A DNA stretch of 64,000 nt from Rhizobiaceae bacterium CPCC 101076 (GCA_003347645.1 QDFX01000012.1:1-64000); one strand, 5' to 3'. Shown: positions 43,670 through 53,173, counted from the stretch's first letter. The notes: generated from the sequence alone by a model not told the origin. Program-made: numbers and translations.

Positions 43670-44783
43670 CCCGTCCGCCGGCATGTCGATCGAGGCGTCC
43701 GGCGAGTTCCAGCTCCAGCAAAATCAGGTGAACGAGCCGCGCCGGTGCGCCTGACATCCTGATCAGGTCGTCCACCGCGGCCGGGGATGGACCCAGCAGT
43801 TCCTCGACACGCGCGCGGACCTCGCCATTGGGAACTGGCGGGGGCATGTCGTGTTCGGGCTCGGCGAGAACGGGCAGGGCGGCCGGCGGGAGATTGCGGC
43901 CGAGCATTCCGGACAGCGCTTCGATGACGTGTTCCGAGCTTGCGATCAGGGTCGCGCCATCGCGCAGCAATTTGTTCGAGCCCTCGCATCGCGGATCGAG
44001 CGGCGATCCGGGCGCGGCCATGACCTCGCGGCCGAGTTCCGCTGCAAGACGCGCGGTGATCAGCGAGCCCGACCGCAAGGCCGCCTCTACGATCACCACG
44101 CCCATCGCAAGACCGGCTATGATCCTATTGCGTCTCGGGAAATCCTGTGCGCGCGGTTCCCAGCCGAGCGGCATCTCGGTCAGGCCGGCACCGCTATTTT
44201 CGACGATGCGGGCGAGGAGCGGGACGTTCTCCGGCGGATAGATCCTGTCGAGCCCGCCGGCCAATGCCGCGACCGTGCCGGTGGAGAGCGAGGCCTCATG
44301 TGCCGATGCGTCGATGCCGCGCGCGAGGCCCGAGCTGATGGTGAAGCCGGCATCGCCGAGCTCCCGTGCGATCCTCGCCGCGAAGGATCGGCCGGCAGCG
44401 GAAGCATTGCGCGCGCCGACGATCGCGACCATCGGCCGGGACAGGCATTCGAGGTTGCCGATCACGCTGAGGATGGGTGGCGCACCGTCGGCCGCTGCCA
44501 GGGCGGAAGGATATTCCGGCTCGCCGAGCGCGATCAGGCGTCCGCCGAGCTTCTCGATGCCCGCGATCTCCCGTTCGGCATCGGAAACGGAGCAGATTTT
44601 CGGGCTGATCAGCGCCCCTCCGCGACGGGCGAGATCCGGCAGCGCGTCCAGCGCGGCTGCGGCTCCGCCGTGATAGTTCAGCAGATTACGGAAGGTTCTC
44701 GGCCCGACGTTCTCCGACCGGATCAGGCGGAGCCATGACAGGCGTTGCGCATCGGTCAGGTGCTTTGCCGATGGCGCGTGCAC
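43647..44783 (-). CDS. dprA: DNA-processing protein DprA
   Basis: 378-residue protein that loads RecA on incoming single-stranded DNA in transformation. N-terminal SAM-like region (about 1-70), Rossmann core with MVAIVGARNASAAGRSFAAR, ISSGLARGIDASAHEASLST and GVVIVEAALRSGSLITARLA, and a C-terminal winged-helix domain (residues ~315-375). GTG start 1 base after the plsY stop, so coupled to plsY. Last gene of the pyrB-pyrC-plsY-dprA run in this window. Confidence 0.95.
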   Translation of the reverse strand: MHAPSAKHLTDAQRLSWLRLIRSENVGPRTFRNLLNYHGGAAAALDALPDLARRGGALISPKICSVSDAEREIAGIEKLGGRLIALGEPEYPSALAAADGAPPILSVIGNLECLSRPMVAIVGARNASAAGRSFAARIARELGDAGFTISSGLARGIDASAHEASLSTGTVAALAGGLDRIYPPENVPLLARIVENSGAGLTEMPLGWEPRAQDFPRRNRIIAGLAMGVVIVEAALRSGSLITARLAAELGREVMAAPGSPLDPRCEGSNKLLRDGATLIASSEHVIEALSGMLGRNLPPAALPVLAEPEHDMPPPVPNGEVRARVEELLGPSPAAVDDLIRMSGAPARLVHLILLELELAGRLDRHAGGRVSLIDRL

Positions 44784-44784
44784 C

Positions 44785-45411
44785 TCAATGGTCCGTGACG
44801 GCGGCTTTCTTCGCGCCGATTTTTGTTTCGGTACCAGCGAGAAGCCGGCTGATGTTCGCGTGATGCTTTATCCAGACGAGCGCCGTCAGAAGAAGGAAAA
44901 GCGATGCGAAATCCGGCTGGCCGAGCGCCCAGAGTACCAATGGGGTCGCGCCGCTGGCGATCAGCGCCGACAGAGACGAGTATTTCGTCAGCCAGGCCAC
45001 CGCGATCCAGATGAGGCCGAAGATCAGCGCCGCCGGCCAGGCGAGGCCGAGGAGGACGCCGATATAGGTCGCGACGCCCTTGCCGCCCTTGAAGCCGAGC
45101 CAGACCGGGAACATGTGGCCGAGGATCGCTCCGAGGCCGGAGGCGATCGCGGCGTACGGGCCCCATTGCCAGGCGATCAGGACGGCGGCCGTGCCTTTCA
45201 GGGCGTCGGCGAGGAGCGTCGCCGCGGCGAGGTCCTTCCTTCCGGTGCGGAGCACGTTGGTGGCGCCGATATTGTGCGAGCCGATGGCGCGGATGTCGCC
45301 CATGCCGGCCGCCTTCGTCAGCAGGAAGCCGAACGGGATCGAGCCGAGGAGATAGCCGAAGGCGAGGGCGAGAAGGGTTGTCGTCGTGAACAGGTCTTGC
45401 ACGGTCAGCAC
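44785..45411 (-). CDS. plsY: Glycerol-3-phosphate acyltransferase PlsY
   Basis: 208-residue inner-membrane enzyme that transfers acyl groups from acyl-phosphate to glycerol-3-phosphate, the first step of phospholipid synthesis. Five to seven helices; [15 protein letters not shown] and the substrate loop [20 protein letters not shown] near residues 44-63, then [17 protein letters not shown] near 105 are the three PlsY signature motifs. GTG start. It follows pyrC by 15 bp. Confidence 0.96.
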   Translation of the reverse strand: MLTVQDLFTTTTLLALAFGYLLGSIPFGFLLTKAAGMGDIRAIGSHNIGATNVLRTGRKDLAAATLLADALKGTAAVLIAWQWGPYAAIASGLGAILGHMFPVWLGFKGGKGVATYIGVLLGLAWPAALIFGLIWIAVAWLTKYSSLSALIASGATPLVLWALGQPDFASLFLLLTALVWIKHHANISRLLAGTETKIGAKKAAVTDH

Positions 45412-45426
45412 CGGTGATGCAGGAGG

Positions 45427-46716
45427 CTAAGCGTATTCGTAGACCGTTTTACCGGCAACAAAGGTTCTGAAAACTCGGCCCTGAAGGCGGGCTTCGTCGA
45501 ACGGCGTGTTCTTCGATTTCGAGCGCAGCGTCTTCTTGTCGAGCACCCAGGGTTCGTCGGGATCGAACAGGACGAGGTCGGCCGGCTGGCCTTTCTCGAG
45601 GCGTCCGCCCGGCAGGCCGAGAAGCTCGGCGGGGCGCGTCGACATCGCGCGGAAGAGTTTCGGCAGGCCGAGATGGCCGGCATGGACGAGGCGGAGCCCC
45701 GCCGAGAGCATCGTCTCGATGCCGAGCGCGCCGTCGCCGGCTTCGGCGAAGGGCTGGCGCTTCTGCTCAACGTCCTGCGGATTGTGGTCGGAGACGACGA
45801 TGTCGATCAGGCCGTCGGCGAGCGCTTCCGCGAGCGCGAGGCGCTCTTCCTCGCTCCGGAGCGGCGGCGCGAGTTTGAAATAGGTGCGGTAGTCGCCGAT
45901 GTCGGTCTCGTTGAACGACAGATGGTTGATCGAGGTGCCGCAGGAGAAGGGCAGGCCCTGGTCCTTGGCGCGGCGGGCGATCTCCAGCGAGTCGCGATTG
46001 GTGATGATCGCCGCGTGATAGCGGCTGCCGGTCATGCGGACGAGGCGGGCATCGCGTTCGAGGACGATCGTTTCCGCCTCGATCGGGCGGCCGCCGAGGC
46101 CGAGCCGGCTCGCATATTCGCCGGAATTCATCACGCCATTGCCGGCGAGGTTCGGATCCTCGGTGTGATGGACGATCAGCGCGCCGTAATCGCGGGCATA
46201 AGTCAGCGCGCGGAGGAAGACACGGGCGTTGGAAATGGTCTTCGCGCCGTCGGTAAAGCAAACCGCGCCGGCCTGTTTCAGAAGCCCGATTTCCGTCATC
46301 TCCTCGCCCCGCAGGCCCTTGGTGATGGCGGCGGCGGTATGGACGTTGACGACGGCCGTGTCGCGGGCGCGGCGGATCAGGTAGTCGACGATCGCGGGGT
46401 CGTCGATGGCCGGATTGGTCTCGGGCGTGCAGACGACGGTGGTGACGCCGCCGGCGGCGGCCGCCTGGCTACCCGAGGCGATGCTCTCGCGATGCTCGGA
46501 GCCCGGCTCGCCGAGAAAGGCGCGGGCGTCGACGAGGCCGGGGGCGAGGACCTTGCCGCGTGCGTCGAGCGTCTCGGCGCCGTCCGGAGCGGTGTTCAGG
46601 TTCGGCCCGAGGTCGGCGATCAGGCCATCCTTGATGAGCAGCGAACCGCGCGCTTCCGATCCCGCGACGGGATCGACCAGTGTCGCGTTGGCGATGAGGA
46701 GAGGGCGGCTCGTCAT
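45427..46716 (-). CDS. pyrC: Dihydroorotase-like protein, probably non-catalytic
   Basis: 429-residue amidohydrolase-fold protein of the type I dihydroorotase family, encoded 4 bp after pyrB. The metal-binding HxH that should follow the first strand is missing: the site reads LVDARAFLGEPGSEHRESIA, and the last-strand motif is SDHNPQD instead of DHAPH. The lysine/histidine ligands are therefore incomplete. It most resembles the PyrC-prime pseudo-dihydroorotases that hold aspartate transcarbamoylase together, and an active dihydroorotase is expected elsewhere. Confidence 0.9.
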   Translation of the reverse strand: MTSRPLLIANATLVDPVAGSEARGSLLIKDGLIADLGPNLNTAPDGAETLDARGKVLAPGLVDARAFLGEPGSEHRESIASGSQAAAAGGVTTVVCTPETNPAIDDPAIVDYLIRRARDTAVVNVHTAAAITKGLRGEEMTEIGLLKQAGAVCFTDGAKTISNARVFLRALTYARDYGALIVHHTEDPNLAGNGVMNSGEYASRLGLGGRPIEAETIVLERDARLVRMTGSRYHAAIITNRDSLEIARRAKDQGLPFSCGTSINHLSFNETDIGDYRTYFKLAPPLRSEEERLALAEALADGLIDIVVSDHNPQDVEQKRQPFAEAGDGALGIETMLSAGLRLVHAGHLGLPKLFRAMSTRPAELLGLPGGRLEKGQPADLVLFDPDEPWVLDKKTLRSKSKNTPFDEARLQGRVFRTFVAGKTVYEYA

Positions 46717-46720
46717 CGCA

Positions 46721-47671
46721 TCACCGGTTCGGCAGGTTGCGGGCGAGGGCCTCGAGCACGGCCATGCGCACGGCGACGCCCATCTCGACCTGTTCGCGGA
46801 TCAGGCTCTGTGCGCCGTCCGCCACTGCGGAGTCGATCTCGACGCCGCGGTTCATCGGCCCGGGATGCATGACGAGCGCGTCGGGCTTGGCCCAGGACAG
46901 CTTCTCGGCATCGAGGCCGTAGAAGTGGAAATATTCGCGCACCGACGGCACGAAGGAACCGTTCATCCGCTCGAGCTGCAGCCGCAGCATCATGACGATG
47001 TCGGCATCCTTCAGGCCCTCGCGCATGTCGCGGAAGACCTCGACGCCGAAGCGGTCGATGCCGCGCGGAAGGAGCGTGGACGGGCCGATCACCCGGACCC
47101 GTGCGCCGAGCGCCTGCAACAGGATTATGTTTGAGCGCGCGACGCGGCTGTGCAGGACGTCGCCGCAGATCGCGACGATCAGGCCCTGAATGCGGCCCTT
47201 GTTGCGGCGGATGGTGAGGCCGTCGAGCAGCGCCTGGGTCGGATGCTCGTGCGCGCCGTCGCCGGCATTAACGACCGAGCAGTCGACCTTGCGGGCGAGG
47301 AGATGCACCGCGCCGGCCGCGTGATGGCGGACCACGATCAAATCGGGATGCATCGCGTTCAGCGTCGCGGCGGTGTCGAGAAGCGTCTCGCCCTTTTTGA
47401 TCGAGGACGAGCCGACCGCCATGTTCATGACGTCGGCGCCAAGCCGTTTGCCCGCGATCTCGAACGAGGACTGCGTCCGCGTCGAATTCTCGAAGAACAG
47501 GTTGATCTGGGTGCGGCCGGTGAGGGTGGTGCGCCTCTTTTCGACCTGACGATTGAGCTCGACGGCCTCGTCGGCCATGTCGAGCAATGCCGTCATCTCG
47601 AAGGGCGATAGCCCCTCTATGCCGAGCAAGTGCCGGTGAGCAAATTGTGAAGTCGGGGCCGTGGCGGTCAT
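46721..47671 (-). CDS. pyrB: Aspartate carbamoyltransferase catalytic subunit
   Basis: 316 residues. Condenses carbamoyl phosphate and aspartate in pyrimidine synthesis. Carbamoyl-phosphate loop [20 protein letters not shown] (residues 54-73), [14 protein letters not shown], and aspartate-binding [15 protein letters not shown] plus [14 protein letters not shown] are intact. Immediately upstream of the pseudo-dihydroorotase gene, the classical PyrB/PyrC-prime arrangement. Confidence 0.97.
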   Translation of the reverse strand: MTATAPTSQFAHRHLLGIEGLSPFEMTALLDMADEAVELNRQVEKRRTTLTGRTQINLFFENSTRTQSSFEIAGKRLGADVMNMAVGSSSIKKGETLLDTAATLNAMHPDLIVVRHHAAGAVHLLARKVDCSVVNAGDGAHEHPTQALLDGLTIRRNKGRIQGLIVAICGDVLHSRVARSNIILLQALGARVRVIGPSTLLPRGIDRFGVEVFRDMREGLKDADIVMMLRLQLERMNGSFVPSVREYFHFYGLDAEKLSWAKPDALVMHPGPMNRGVEIDSAVADGAQSLIREQVEMGVAVRMAVLEALARNLPNR

Positions 47672-47779
47672 CCGAAGGCGATCTCATATGGGGAGTCGGA
47701 ACCGTCCGCAAGCCAGGGACGTTATTCAGGGTAAAGGGCTGACTGCGTCGGCTGGCGATCCGTTCAGGAGGATCAGACT

Positions 47780-48205
47780 ATGTTCAGAGTTTCCGGTACC
47801 AAAGCCTTGATCGCCGCCGTGGCGCTTTCCGTTGCCGCAACGACGGGTGTTGCCAATGCCGCTCCGATCACAGGCGGCGCCAAATCGATTTCGCCAGCAG
47901 CTGCGACGACGAGCGACGCCACTCTGACCGACGTGCGCTGGCGCGGTGGCCGTCGTGGCTATTATCGTGGCTACCGTGGTGGCCGCGGTTGGGGCCCGGG
48001 TATCGGCATCGGCCTCGGTCTCGGCGCTCTCGCAGCCGGCGCGGCAATCGCCAGCAGTCCATATTACTACGGCCGCGGCTATTGCGACCCGTATTATGAT
48101 TATTGCGGCCCGCGTCGCCGGGTCTACTACAACTCCTATTACGCTCCCGGCCCGTACTACTACGCGCCGCGGCGTTACTACGGTTACGGCCATCCCTACT
48201 GGTGA
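47780..48205 (+). CDS. Exported Gly/Tyr/Arg-rich protein
   Basis: 141 residues with signal peptide (TKALIAAVALSVAATTGVAN, cleavage after NAA). The mature part is Gly-rich (RWRGGRRGYYRGYRGGRGWG), then a GIGIGLGLGALAAGAAIAS hydrophobic Gly segment, then Tyr/Arg/Pro-rich with two Cys (YCDPYYDYCG). Similar low-complexity exported proteins are frequent in Hyphomicrobiales; function unknown, perhaps surface associated. A terminator follows at 48231. Confidence 0.72.
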   Translation: MFRVSGTKALIAAVALSVAATTGVANAAPITGGAKSISPAAATTSDATLTDVRWRGGRRGYYRGYRGGRGWGPGIGIGLGLGALAAGAAIASSPYYYGRGYCDPYYDYCGPRRRVYYNSYYAPGPYYYAPRRYYGYGHPYW

Positions 48206-48230
48206 TCGCAGCTCACCACGGGATGGTGGA

Positions 48231-48258
48231 AAGGGACGCCTTCGGGCGTCCCTTTTTT
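48231..48258 (+). terminator. Rho-independent terminator
   Basis: AAGGGACGCC (48231-48240), TTCG loop, GGCGTCCCTT (48245-48254), followed by TTTTAT. Perfect 10-bp stem with a T-run; ends the Gly/Tyr-rich protein gene. Confidence 0.95.
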
Positions 48259-48371
48259 ATTGTTCGCGCATAGCCCGGCTTAACCACGACCGCAGGTTTG
48301 GAGCGCTTCGGCTCAGAGAACGAGGCGCGATGCGGTAGATTCCGATGCGCGCACAGCGCCTTGGAGACGAC

Positions 48372-48719
48372 ATGCACCTCGTTCGAACCATCGGGATCGG
48401 CCTCGTTCTGGCCGCTGGTCTTGCCGGCGCCGTCTCGGCGCAGCCGGTCGGCACGTCATCCCATGGCGGCGGCCATAACGGCCCCGGCTGGAACAACGGA
48501 CCGAGTTGGAACCGGCCGGGTTGGAACGGGCACGGCCGTCCGGATTGGCGTCGTGGAGATTTCGCCGGCGAGGCCGGTGCGGCCGCGATCGACAATTACT
48601 ACAACAATTGCAATCCCGAGGCGGAGTATTGCGGCGGTCGCCGTGTGACGCCGACATATCGCGACCGGCCGATGTCACCTCCGCGAGGGGGGTATTCCGC
48701 TCAGTCCGGCGGCTGGTAG
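48372..48719 (+). CDS. Small exported protein, Gly/Pro/Trp/Asn-rich
   Basis: 115 residues from ATG 48372 with GGAG 5 bases upstream. Signal peptide (TIGIGLVLAAGLAGAVSAQP), then a low-complexity segment of short W/N/G/P motifs (NGPGWNNGPSWNRPGWNGHG) and DYYNN-like ending with two Cys in CNPEAEYCGG. The YC-G motif resembles the DPYYDYCG of the preceding exported protein, so the two may be related. Function unknown. Confidence 0.65.
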   Translation: MHLVRTIGIGLVLAAGLAGAVSAQPVGTSSHGGGHNGPGWNNGPSWNRPGWNGHGRPDWRRGDFAGEAGAAAIDNYYNNCNPEAEYCGGRRVTPTYRDRPMSPPRGGYSAQSGGW

Positions 48720-48756
48720 CCTCAGGCTGTCAGACCGGACAGCAGTCGCATTCAAT

Positions 48757-48831
48757 CGTCATCCTCCGGCTCGACCGGAGGATCCATCCTACAGCGCCCA
48801 ATGGGTCCTCCGGTCAAGCCAGAGGACGACG
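48757..48831. repeat. Extragenic palindromic repeat, copy 2
   Basis: A ~75-bp element CGTCAT-CCTCCGG-CTCGA-CCGGAGG ... CCTCCGG-TCAAG-CCAGAGG-ACGACG, in the gap between the exported protein gene (+) and ruvX (-). It shares the arm-spacer-arm plan of the other copies, with CTTGA/CTCGA-like spacers, but a different stem sequence. Copy at 50112 is the closest in stem sequence. Confidence 0.7.
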
Positions 48832-48835
48832 GCAC

Positions 48836-49312
48836 CTAAGCCGTCATAACCCGCAGCCGGTCGAGCGCTCCCTGAAGGATGAAGCTCGCGGCATGCGCGT
48901 CGATCACCTCGGCACGTCGGGCGCGGCTCATGTCCTGCTCGATCAACAGGCGTTCGGCGGCCGTCGTCGAAAGCCTTTCGTCCCAGAAAACGATCGGCAG
49001 GTCGGTGACGTTCGACAGATTGCGGGCGAAGGCGCGTGTCGCCTGGGCGCGCGGGCCTTCGCTGCCGTCCATGTTGATCGGCAGGCCAAGAACGAAAGCC
49101 GCGATCTTGCGTTCGGCGGCAAGCGCGAGAAGCGTCTCCGCATCCTTGCCGAATTTCGTCTTCGAGAGCGTCTTCAGCGGCGTCGAGACACGGCGGCCGT
49201 CGTCCGAGACCGCGATGCCGATCGTCTTCGTCCCGAGATCGAGGCCGAACAAGGATGCGCGGGGCGGCAGAAGCGGCGCGAGGGCGTCGAGCGTCAGGAT
49301 GGGGGCGGGCAT
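48836..49312 (-). CDS. ruvX: Holliday junction resolvase-like RuvX (YqgF)
   Basis: 158 residues of RNase H-like fold. N-terminal Asp motif in [20 protein letters not shown], glycine-rich [19 protein letters not shown] and acidic DERLST are the YqgF hallmarks; it is implicated in pre-16S rRNA 5' processing and Holliday junction resolution. I start it at ATG 49312 ([15 protein letters not shown]); the longer frame overlaps the UPF0173 promoter region. It is divergent from the UPF0173 gene. Confidence 0.93.
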   Translation of the reverse strand: MPAPILTLDALAPLLPPRASLFGLDLGTKTIGIAVSDDGRRVSTPLKTLSKTKFGKDAETLLALAAERKIAAFVLGLPINMDGSEGPRAQATRAFARNLSNVTDLPIVFWDERLSTTAAERLLIEQDMSRARRAEVIDAHAASFILQGALDRLRVMTA

Positions 49313-49414
49313 CGGCCGGAAGTAGCACGCGCCAAACCCATCCGCCACGCCGCCGACCGTTGACCAATGCTTTCCGGCCGCTAGCTTGTCGCCCGAGTCC
49401 AGCGGGAGAGTTCG

Positions 49415-50110
49415 ATGCGCATTACCTGGTACGGCCATTCGGCGTTCAAGCTCGAGTTCGGCGAGGTCGGCATCCTGTTAGATCCCTTCATCACCGGCTC
49501 CGGCTACAGGGGCGACATGAACGAGGTCACGCGCGGCGTGACGCATATCCTGCTGACGCACGGCCATGGCGACCATGTCGGGGATACGGTTCAGATTGCC
49601 AAGCAGACCGGCGCAACGCTCGTCTCCAGCTTCGAGGTGGTGAGCTGGCTGAACGGGCAGGGTGTCGAGAAGGTCGAGCCGATGAACACCGGCGGCTCGA
49701 TCCAGCTCCCGGGTTTCACGGTCACGCTCGTCCAGGCCTTCCATTCGTCGGGCGAACTCGTGAACGGCGTCTTCGCCCAGCTCGGCCATCCGAACGGCAT
49801 CATCGTTGAGGCTCCAGGGCAACCGACCGTCTACCATCTCGGCGATACCGGCCTGTTCAGCGACATGAAGCTGATCCAGGAACTGTACCAGCCGAAGATC
49901 GGCTTCGTGCCGATCGGCGACCGCTTCACCATGGGCGCGCGCACGGCGGCCTATGCGGTTAACAATTTCCTCGATCTGGAGACGGTCGTTCCCTGCCATT
50001 ACGCGACGTTCGGGCTGCTCGCTCCGAACGCGGACGACTTCATCAGGCAGGTGACGAAAGCCAAGACCAAGATCGTGGTGCCGGAGAAGGGCGTGGCGTT
50101 CGAGGCGTAG
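49415..50110 (+). CDS. UPF0173 metal-dependent hydrolase
   Basis: 231-residue MBL-fold protein with complete metal motif [12 protein letters not shown] (HxHxDH, residues ~48-59), [11 protein letters not shown] before it, [12 protein letters not shown] and [15 protein letters not shown] and a final [10 protein letters not shown]. These match the UPF0173 family of unknown substrate. The gatC gene follows after a repeat element (50112-50181), with ruvX divergent. Confidence 0.9.
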   Translation: MRITWYGHSAFKLEFGEVGILLDPFITGSGYRGDMNEVTRGVTHILLTHGHGDHVGDTVQIAKQTGATLVSSFEVVSWLNGQGVEKVEPMNTGGSIQLPGFTVTLVQAFHSSGELVNGVFAQLGHPNGIIVEAPGQPTVYHLGDTGLFSDMKLIQELYQPKIGFVPIGDRFTMGARTAAYAVNNFLDLETVVPCHYATFGLLAPNADDFIRQVTKAKTKIVVPEKGVAFEA

Positions 50111-50111
50111 T

Positions 50112-50181
50112 CGTCGTTCTCCAAGCCGGAGGATCCGAGGGCGCGGCGATATGGATCCTCCGGTCAAGCCGGAGGATGACG
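50112..50181. repeat. Extragenic palindromic repeat, copy 3
   Basis: ~70 bp, CGTCGTTCTCCAAGCCGGAGG ATCC ... GGATCCTCC-GGTCAAG-CCGGAGGATGACG. The right half is a strong stem (CCTCCGG/CCGGAGG). It fills the gap between the UPF0173 gene and gatC and shares stem sequence with the copy at 48757. Confidence 0.7.
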
Positions 50182-50259
50182 CCGAGAGCGTTGCGACACC
50201 ATCGTGGCAAGTGCTAATCCGGCTTCAACAATCAATACTGACTTATCAAAGGGAATGGC

Positions 50260-50547
50260 ATGGCGGTCGACGAGACCACGGTCCGGCGCGTCGCGAAGCT
50301 CGCGCGCATTGCGGTGAAGGATGACGAGGTTCCGCATCTGGCGGGCGAGATCAACGCGATCCTGGCCTTCGTCGAGGAGCTGAATGCCGTCGACGTGACC
50401 GACGTGCCGCCGATGACGTCCGTGACGCCGATGGCGATCCCGATGCGCAAGGACGGGGTCACGGCCGGCGGCGAGCCGGAGAAGGTGCTGGCCAATGCGC
50501 CGGTTCGCGAGGGTGATTTCTACGTCGTGCCGAAGGTGGTCGAGTGA
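50260..50547 (+). CDS. gatC: Asp-tRNA(Asn)/Glu-tRNA(Gln) amidotransferase subunit C
   Basis: 95-residue scaffold subunit that wraps GatA and GatB. Typical motifs: [40 protein letters not shown] and C-terminal [19 protein letters not shown]. The last codons overlap the gatA start (TGATG). The complex converts misacylated Asp-tRNA(Asn) and Glu-tRNA(Gln) to the amide forms. Confidence 0.96.
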   Translation: MAVDETTVRRVAKLARIAVKDDEVPHLAGEINAILAFVEELNAVDVTDVPPMTSVTPMAIPMRKDGVTAGGEPEKVLANAPVREGDFYVVPKVVE

Positions 50548-52079
50548 TGAGTGAGCTGACCGACCTGACGCTTGCCGAGGCGCGCGACGGCCTGCGTGCC
50601 AAGAAGTTCACCGCGACCGAGCTTGCCGACGCCCATATCGCCGCCGTCGAGGCCGCGCGCGGGCTGAACGCCTACATCCTCGAAACGCCCGAGAAGGCGC
50701 GCGAGATGGCCAAGGCCAGCGATGCGAAGCTCGCGAAGGGCGAGGGCGGAGCGCTCGAGGGCATTCCGCTCGGCGTGAAGGATCTGTTCGCGACCGAGGG
50801 CGTGCGGACGACCGCCTGCTCGCGCATTCTGGACGACTTCAAGCCGACCTATGAATCGACCGTCACGAGCCAGCTCTGGCGCGACGGCGCGGTCATGCTC
50901 GGCAAATTGAACAACGACGAATTCGCCATGGGCTCGTCGAACGAGACGTCGGCGTTCGGTCCGGTCGCCAATCCCTGGCTTGCCGGCAATGCCGATCGCG
51001 CCCGGGCGAAGGCGAGCCTGTCGAACCTCGCGACGGCAGGCGAAGCCGGCGTGCTCGTTCCAGGCGGCTCGTCCGGCGGTTCGTCTGCCGCCGTGGCCGC
51101 GCGTCTGTGCCTCGGTGCGACCGGCACCGATACCGGCGGCTCGATCCGCCAGCCGGCCGCGTTCACCGGCATCGTCGGCATCAAGCCAACCTATGGCCGC
51201 TGCTCGCGCTGGGGCATCGTGGCCTTCGCATCCTCGCTCGACCAGGCCGGTCCGTTCGCCCGCACGGTGCGCGATACCGCGATCCTGATGCGCTCGATGG
51301 CGGGCTACGACCCGAAGGATTCGACCTCGGTGAACCAGCCGGTGCCGGATTACGAGGCGTCTGTCGGACGCTCGGTGAAGGGGCTGAAGATCGGCGTTCC
51401 GAAGGAATACCGTGTCGACGGCATGCCGGAAGAGATGGACAGTCTCTGGCACAAGGGCCGCGAATGGCTGAAGGCGGCGGGTGCCGATGTGGTCGAGATC
51501 TCGCTGCCGTACACGAAATATGCGCTGCCGGCGTATTACATCGTGGCGCCGGCCGAGGCCTCGTCGAACCTCGCCCGCTATGACGGCGTCCGCTACGGCG
51601 CCCGTGTGCCGGGCAAGGACGTGACCGAGATGTACGAGAACACCCGCGCCGCCGGTTTCGGCGCCGAGGTGAGGCGGCGCATCATGATCGGCACCTACGT
51701 GCTGTCGGCGGGCTATTACGACGCCTATTACGTGCGGGCGCAGAAACTGCGTACGCTGATCAAGCGTGATTTCGAGCAGGCATTTGCGGCGGGCGTCGAC
51801 GCCATCCTGACACCGACGACGCCGTCGGTAGCCTTCCCGATCGGCTCCAAGGGCTCGGTCGATCCGGTCGAGATGTACCTCCTCGACATCTTCACGGTGA
51901 CGGTGAACATGGCTGGCCTGCCGGGCATTTCGGTTCCCGCCGGCTCGTCGCAGGACGGCCTGCCGCTCGGCCTGCAGCTGATCGGCCGCCCGTTCGACGA
52001 GGAGACTTTGTTCTCGGTCGGCCAGGTCATCGAGGACGCGGCCGGCGTCCATCCCAAGCCGGAGGCCTGGTGGCGGTGA
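50547..52079 (+). CDS. gatA: Asp-tRNA(Asn)/Glu-tRNA(Gln) amidotransferase subunit A
   Basis: 510-residue amidase subunit that releases ammonia from glutamine. Ser-cisSer-Lys triad: Lys78 (PLGVKDLF), the [10 protein letters not shown] segment (~172-180) and nucleophile Ser199 ([10 protein letters not shown]). Between NPW (residue ~144) and VPGG there are about 24 residues ([14 protein letters not shown] then [11 protein letters not shown]) where most GatA proteins have only a few, a lineage-type insertion near the active-site entrance. ATG 50547 overlaps the gatC stop; GTG 50544 is an alternative. Chorismate mutase overlaps its 3' end by 10 bp. Confidence 0.96.
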   Translation: MSELTDLTLAEARDGLRAKKFTATELADAHIAAVEAARGLNAYILETPEKAREMAKASDAKLAKGEGGALEGIPLGVKDLFATEGVRTTACSRILDDFKPTYESTVTSQLWRDGAVMLGKLNNDEFAMGSSNETSAFGPVANPWLAGNADRARAKASLSNLATAGEAGVLVPGGSSGGSSAAVAARLCLGATGTDTGGSIRQPAAFTGIVGIKPTYGRCSRWGIVAFASSLDQAGPFARTVRDTAILMRSMAGYDPKDSTSVNQPVPDYEASVGRSVKGLKIGVPKEYRVDGMPEEMDSLWHKGREWLKAAGADVVEISLPYTKYALPAYYIVAPAEASSNLARYDGVRYGARVPGKDVTEMYENTRAAGFGAEVRRRIMIGTYVLSAGYYDAYYVRAQKLRTLIKRDFEQAFAAGVDAILTPTTPSVAFPIGSKGSVDPVEMYLLDIFTVTVNMAGLPGISVPAGSSQDGLPLGLQLIGRPFDEETLFSVGQVIEDAAGVHPKPEAWWR

Positions 52080-52363
52080 GCACGGATCGCGAGTTTCTGA
52101 CCGAGGCGCGTGCCGATATCGACGCGATCGACGCGGAACTCGTGAAGCTGCTCGCCAAGCGCGTCGCGGTCGTCGACCGCGTTATCGCCATCAAGGCGGA
52201 GCAGGGAATTCCGGCGCTCCTGCCGGAGCGTGTCGAGGAAGTCGTCGCCCATGCCCGCCAAGAGGCCGAGGCCAATGGAGCGCCGCCCGATCTCGCCGAA
52301 ATCTTGTATCGCGCCCTGATCGCGTGGACAGTCGAATATGAAGAGCGAACGCTCGGGAGGTGA
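52070..52363 (+). CDS. Chorismate mutase (AroQ type)
   Basis: 97-residue all-helical chorismate mutase, converting chorismate to prephenate for Phe/Tyr synthesis. Motifs [20 protein letters not shown] (helix 1 with catalytic Arg), [20 protein letters not shown] and the C-terminal [17 protein letters not shown] fit the monofunctional AroQ class. GTG start inside the 3' end of gatA, giving a 10-bp overlap (GTG 52076 is an alternative). Not functionally related to the amidotransferase; probably rides on its transcript. Confidence 0.9.
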   Translation: MAVSTDREFLTEARADIDAIDAELVKLLAKRVAVVDRVIAIKAEQGIPALLPERVEEVVAHARQEAEANGAPPDLAEILYRALIAWTVEYEERTLGR

Positions 52364-52367
52364 CCTG

Positions 52368-52682
52368 ATGAACCTCGCAGAATTCAAGGACAGCCTGACC
52401 GGCGAGCGCCCGCCGCTTGAGGCGACACCGGTTCTTGTCGCCCTGTGGTGGGCGAAGAAGGGCAATTGGGAGCTCGCGCACGAGACCGCGCAGGGTATTC
52501 CCACCAAGGAAGGCGCGTGGGTGCACGCGCATCTTCACCGCGTCGAGGGCGACCTCGACAATGCCGGCTATTGGTACGGGCAGTCCGGCCGCGCGCGGAG
52601 CCAGGAGCCGCTCGACCAGGAATGGGACAAGATCGCGACGACCTTGCTCGCCTCCGTCCCGTCGAACGCAAGGGTGGCCTGA
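52368..52682 (+). CDS. Small conserved hypothetical protein
   Basis: 104 residues, cytosolic, with many Trp/His/Gly (LVALWWAKKGNWELAHETAQ, WVHAHLHRVEGDLDNAGYWY), pattern reminiscent of one tetratricopeptide-like hairpin. No firm family. Start at ATG 52368 because GGAGG lies 8 bases upstream. It sits between chorismate mutase and a ricin-like exported protein, all in the gat operon. Confidence 0.72.
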   Translation: MNLAEFKDSLTGERPPLEATPVLVALWWAKKGNWELAHETAQGIPTKEGAWVHAHLHRVEGDLDNAGYWYGQSGRARSQEPLDQEWDKIATTLLASVPSNARVA

Positions 52683-52685
52683 GCG

Positions 52686-53156
52686 ATGGCGATGCTCCGT
52701 GCCATGTTCGGAATGCTCGTGCTTGCCGGCTTGATGCTGGCGGCTGGGTCGGCGAGCGCCGGCACGCTGCGGCCGCTCGGAAAGTCCGACCTGTGCCTGA
52801 CGGCGGAGCCGACCAACCAGCCGGGATACAAGCTGTCGCTGAAGGCGTGTGCCAACTCGGAATTCCAGGAGTTCCGCAAGGGCCAGGCCAATGTGCTGAT
52901 CGTCGCGAAGGCCTGCGTCGAGATCATCGCGGTCGACAGCACCCGCCAGAACCTGATCGCGGCCGCCACGCAATGCCGGGGGCTGCCGGGCCAGAGCTGG
53001 ACTTTGTCCCGCGCCGGTCTGCTCGTTGGCGCGAACCGGCTCTGCCTCGTGCCGAGGGGTGAACCGGTCGACGGTGGTCCGATTGCCGTGGAACAATGCG
53101 CCGAGGACAACGCCGCCGCCCTCGACCAGAAATGGGCTGTCTACGGACGCCTCTGA
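52686..53156 (+). CDS. Exported ricin-type beta-trefoil-like protein
   Basis: 156 residues with signal peptide ([20 protein letters not shown]) and a mature domain carrying the repeating beta-trefoil pattern: QSW and QKW (QxW-type, [10 protein letters not shown] and [10 protein letters not shown]), CLTAEP, CVEIIAV, CLVPRG and CAED cysteines. This resembles the RICIN/carbohydrate-binding fold; the ligand is unknown. It lies between two gat genes with 3-17 bp spacing, so probably co-transcribed though unrelated. Confidence 0.72.
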   Translation: MAMLRAMFGMLVLAGLMLAAGSASAGTLRPLGKSDLCLTAEPTNQPGYKLSLKACANSEFQEFRKGQANVLIVAKACVEIIAVDSTRQNLIAAATQCRGLPGQSWTLSRAGLLVGANRLCLVPRGEPVDGGPIAVEQCAEDNAAALDQKWAVYGRL

Positions 53157-53173
53157 GAGACCAGGAAATTCCG

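Noticed and set aside
50520-52052. 510-codon minus-strand frame over gatA
   Set aside because: Antisense shadow; gatA carries its full catalytic triad.
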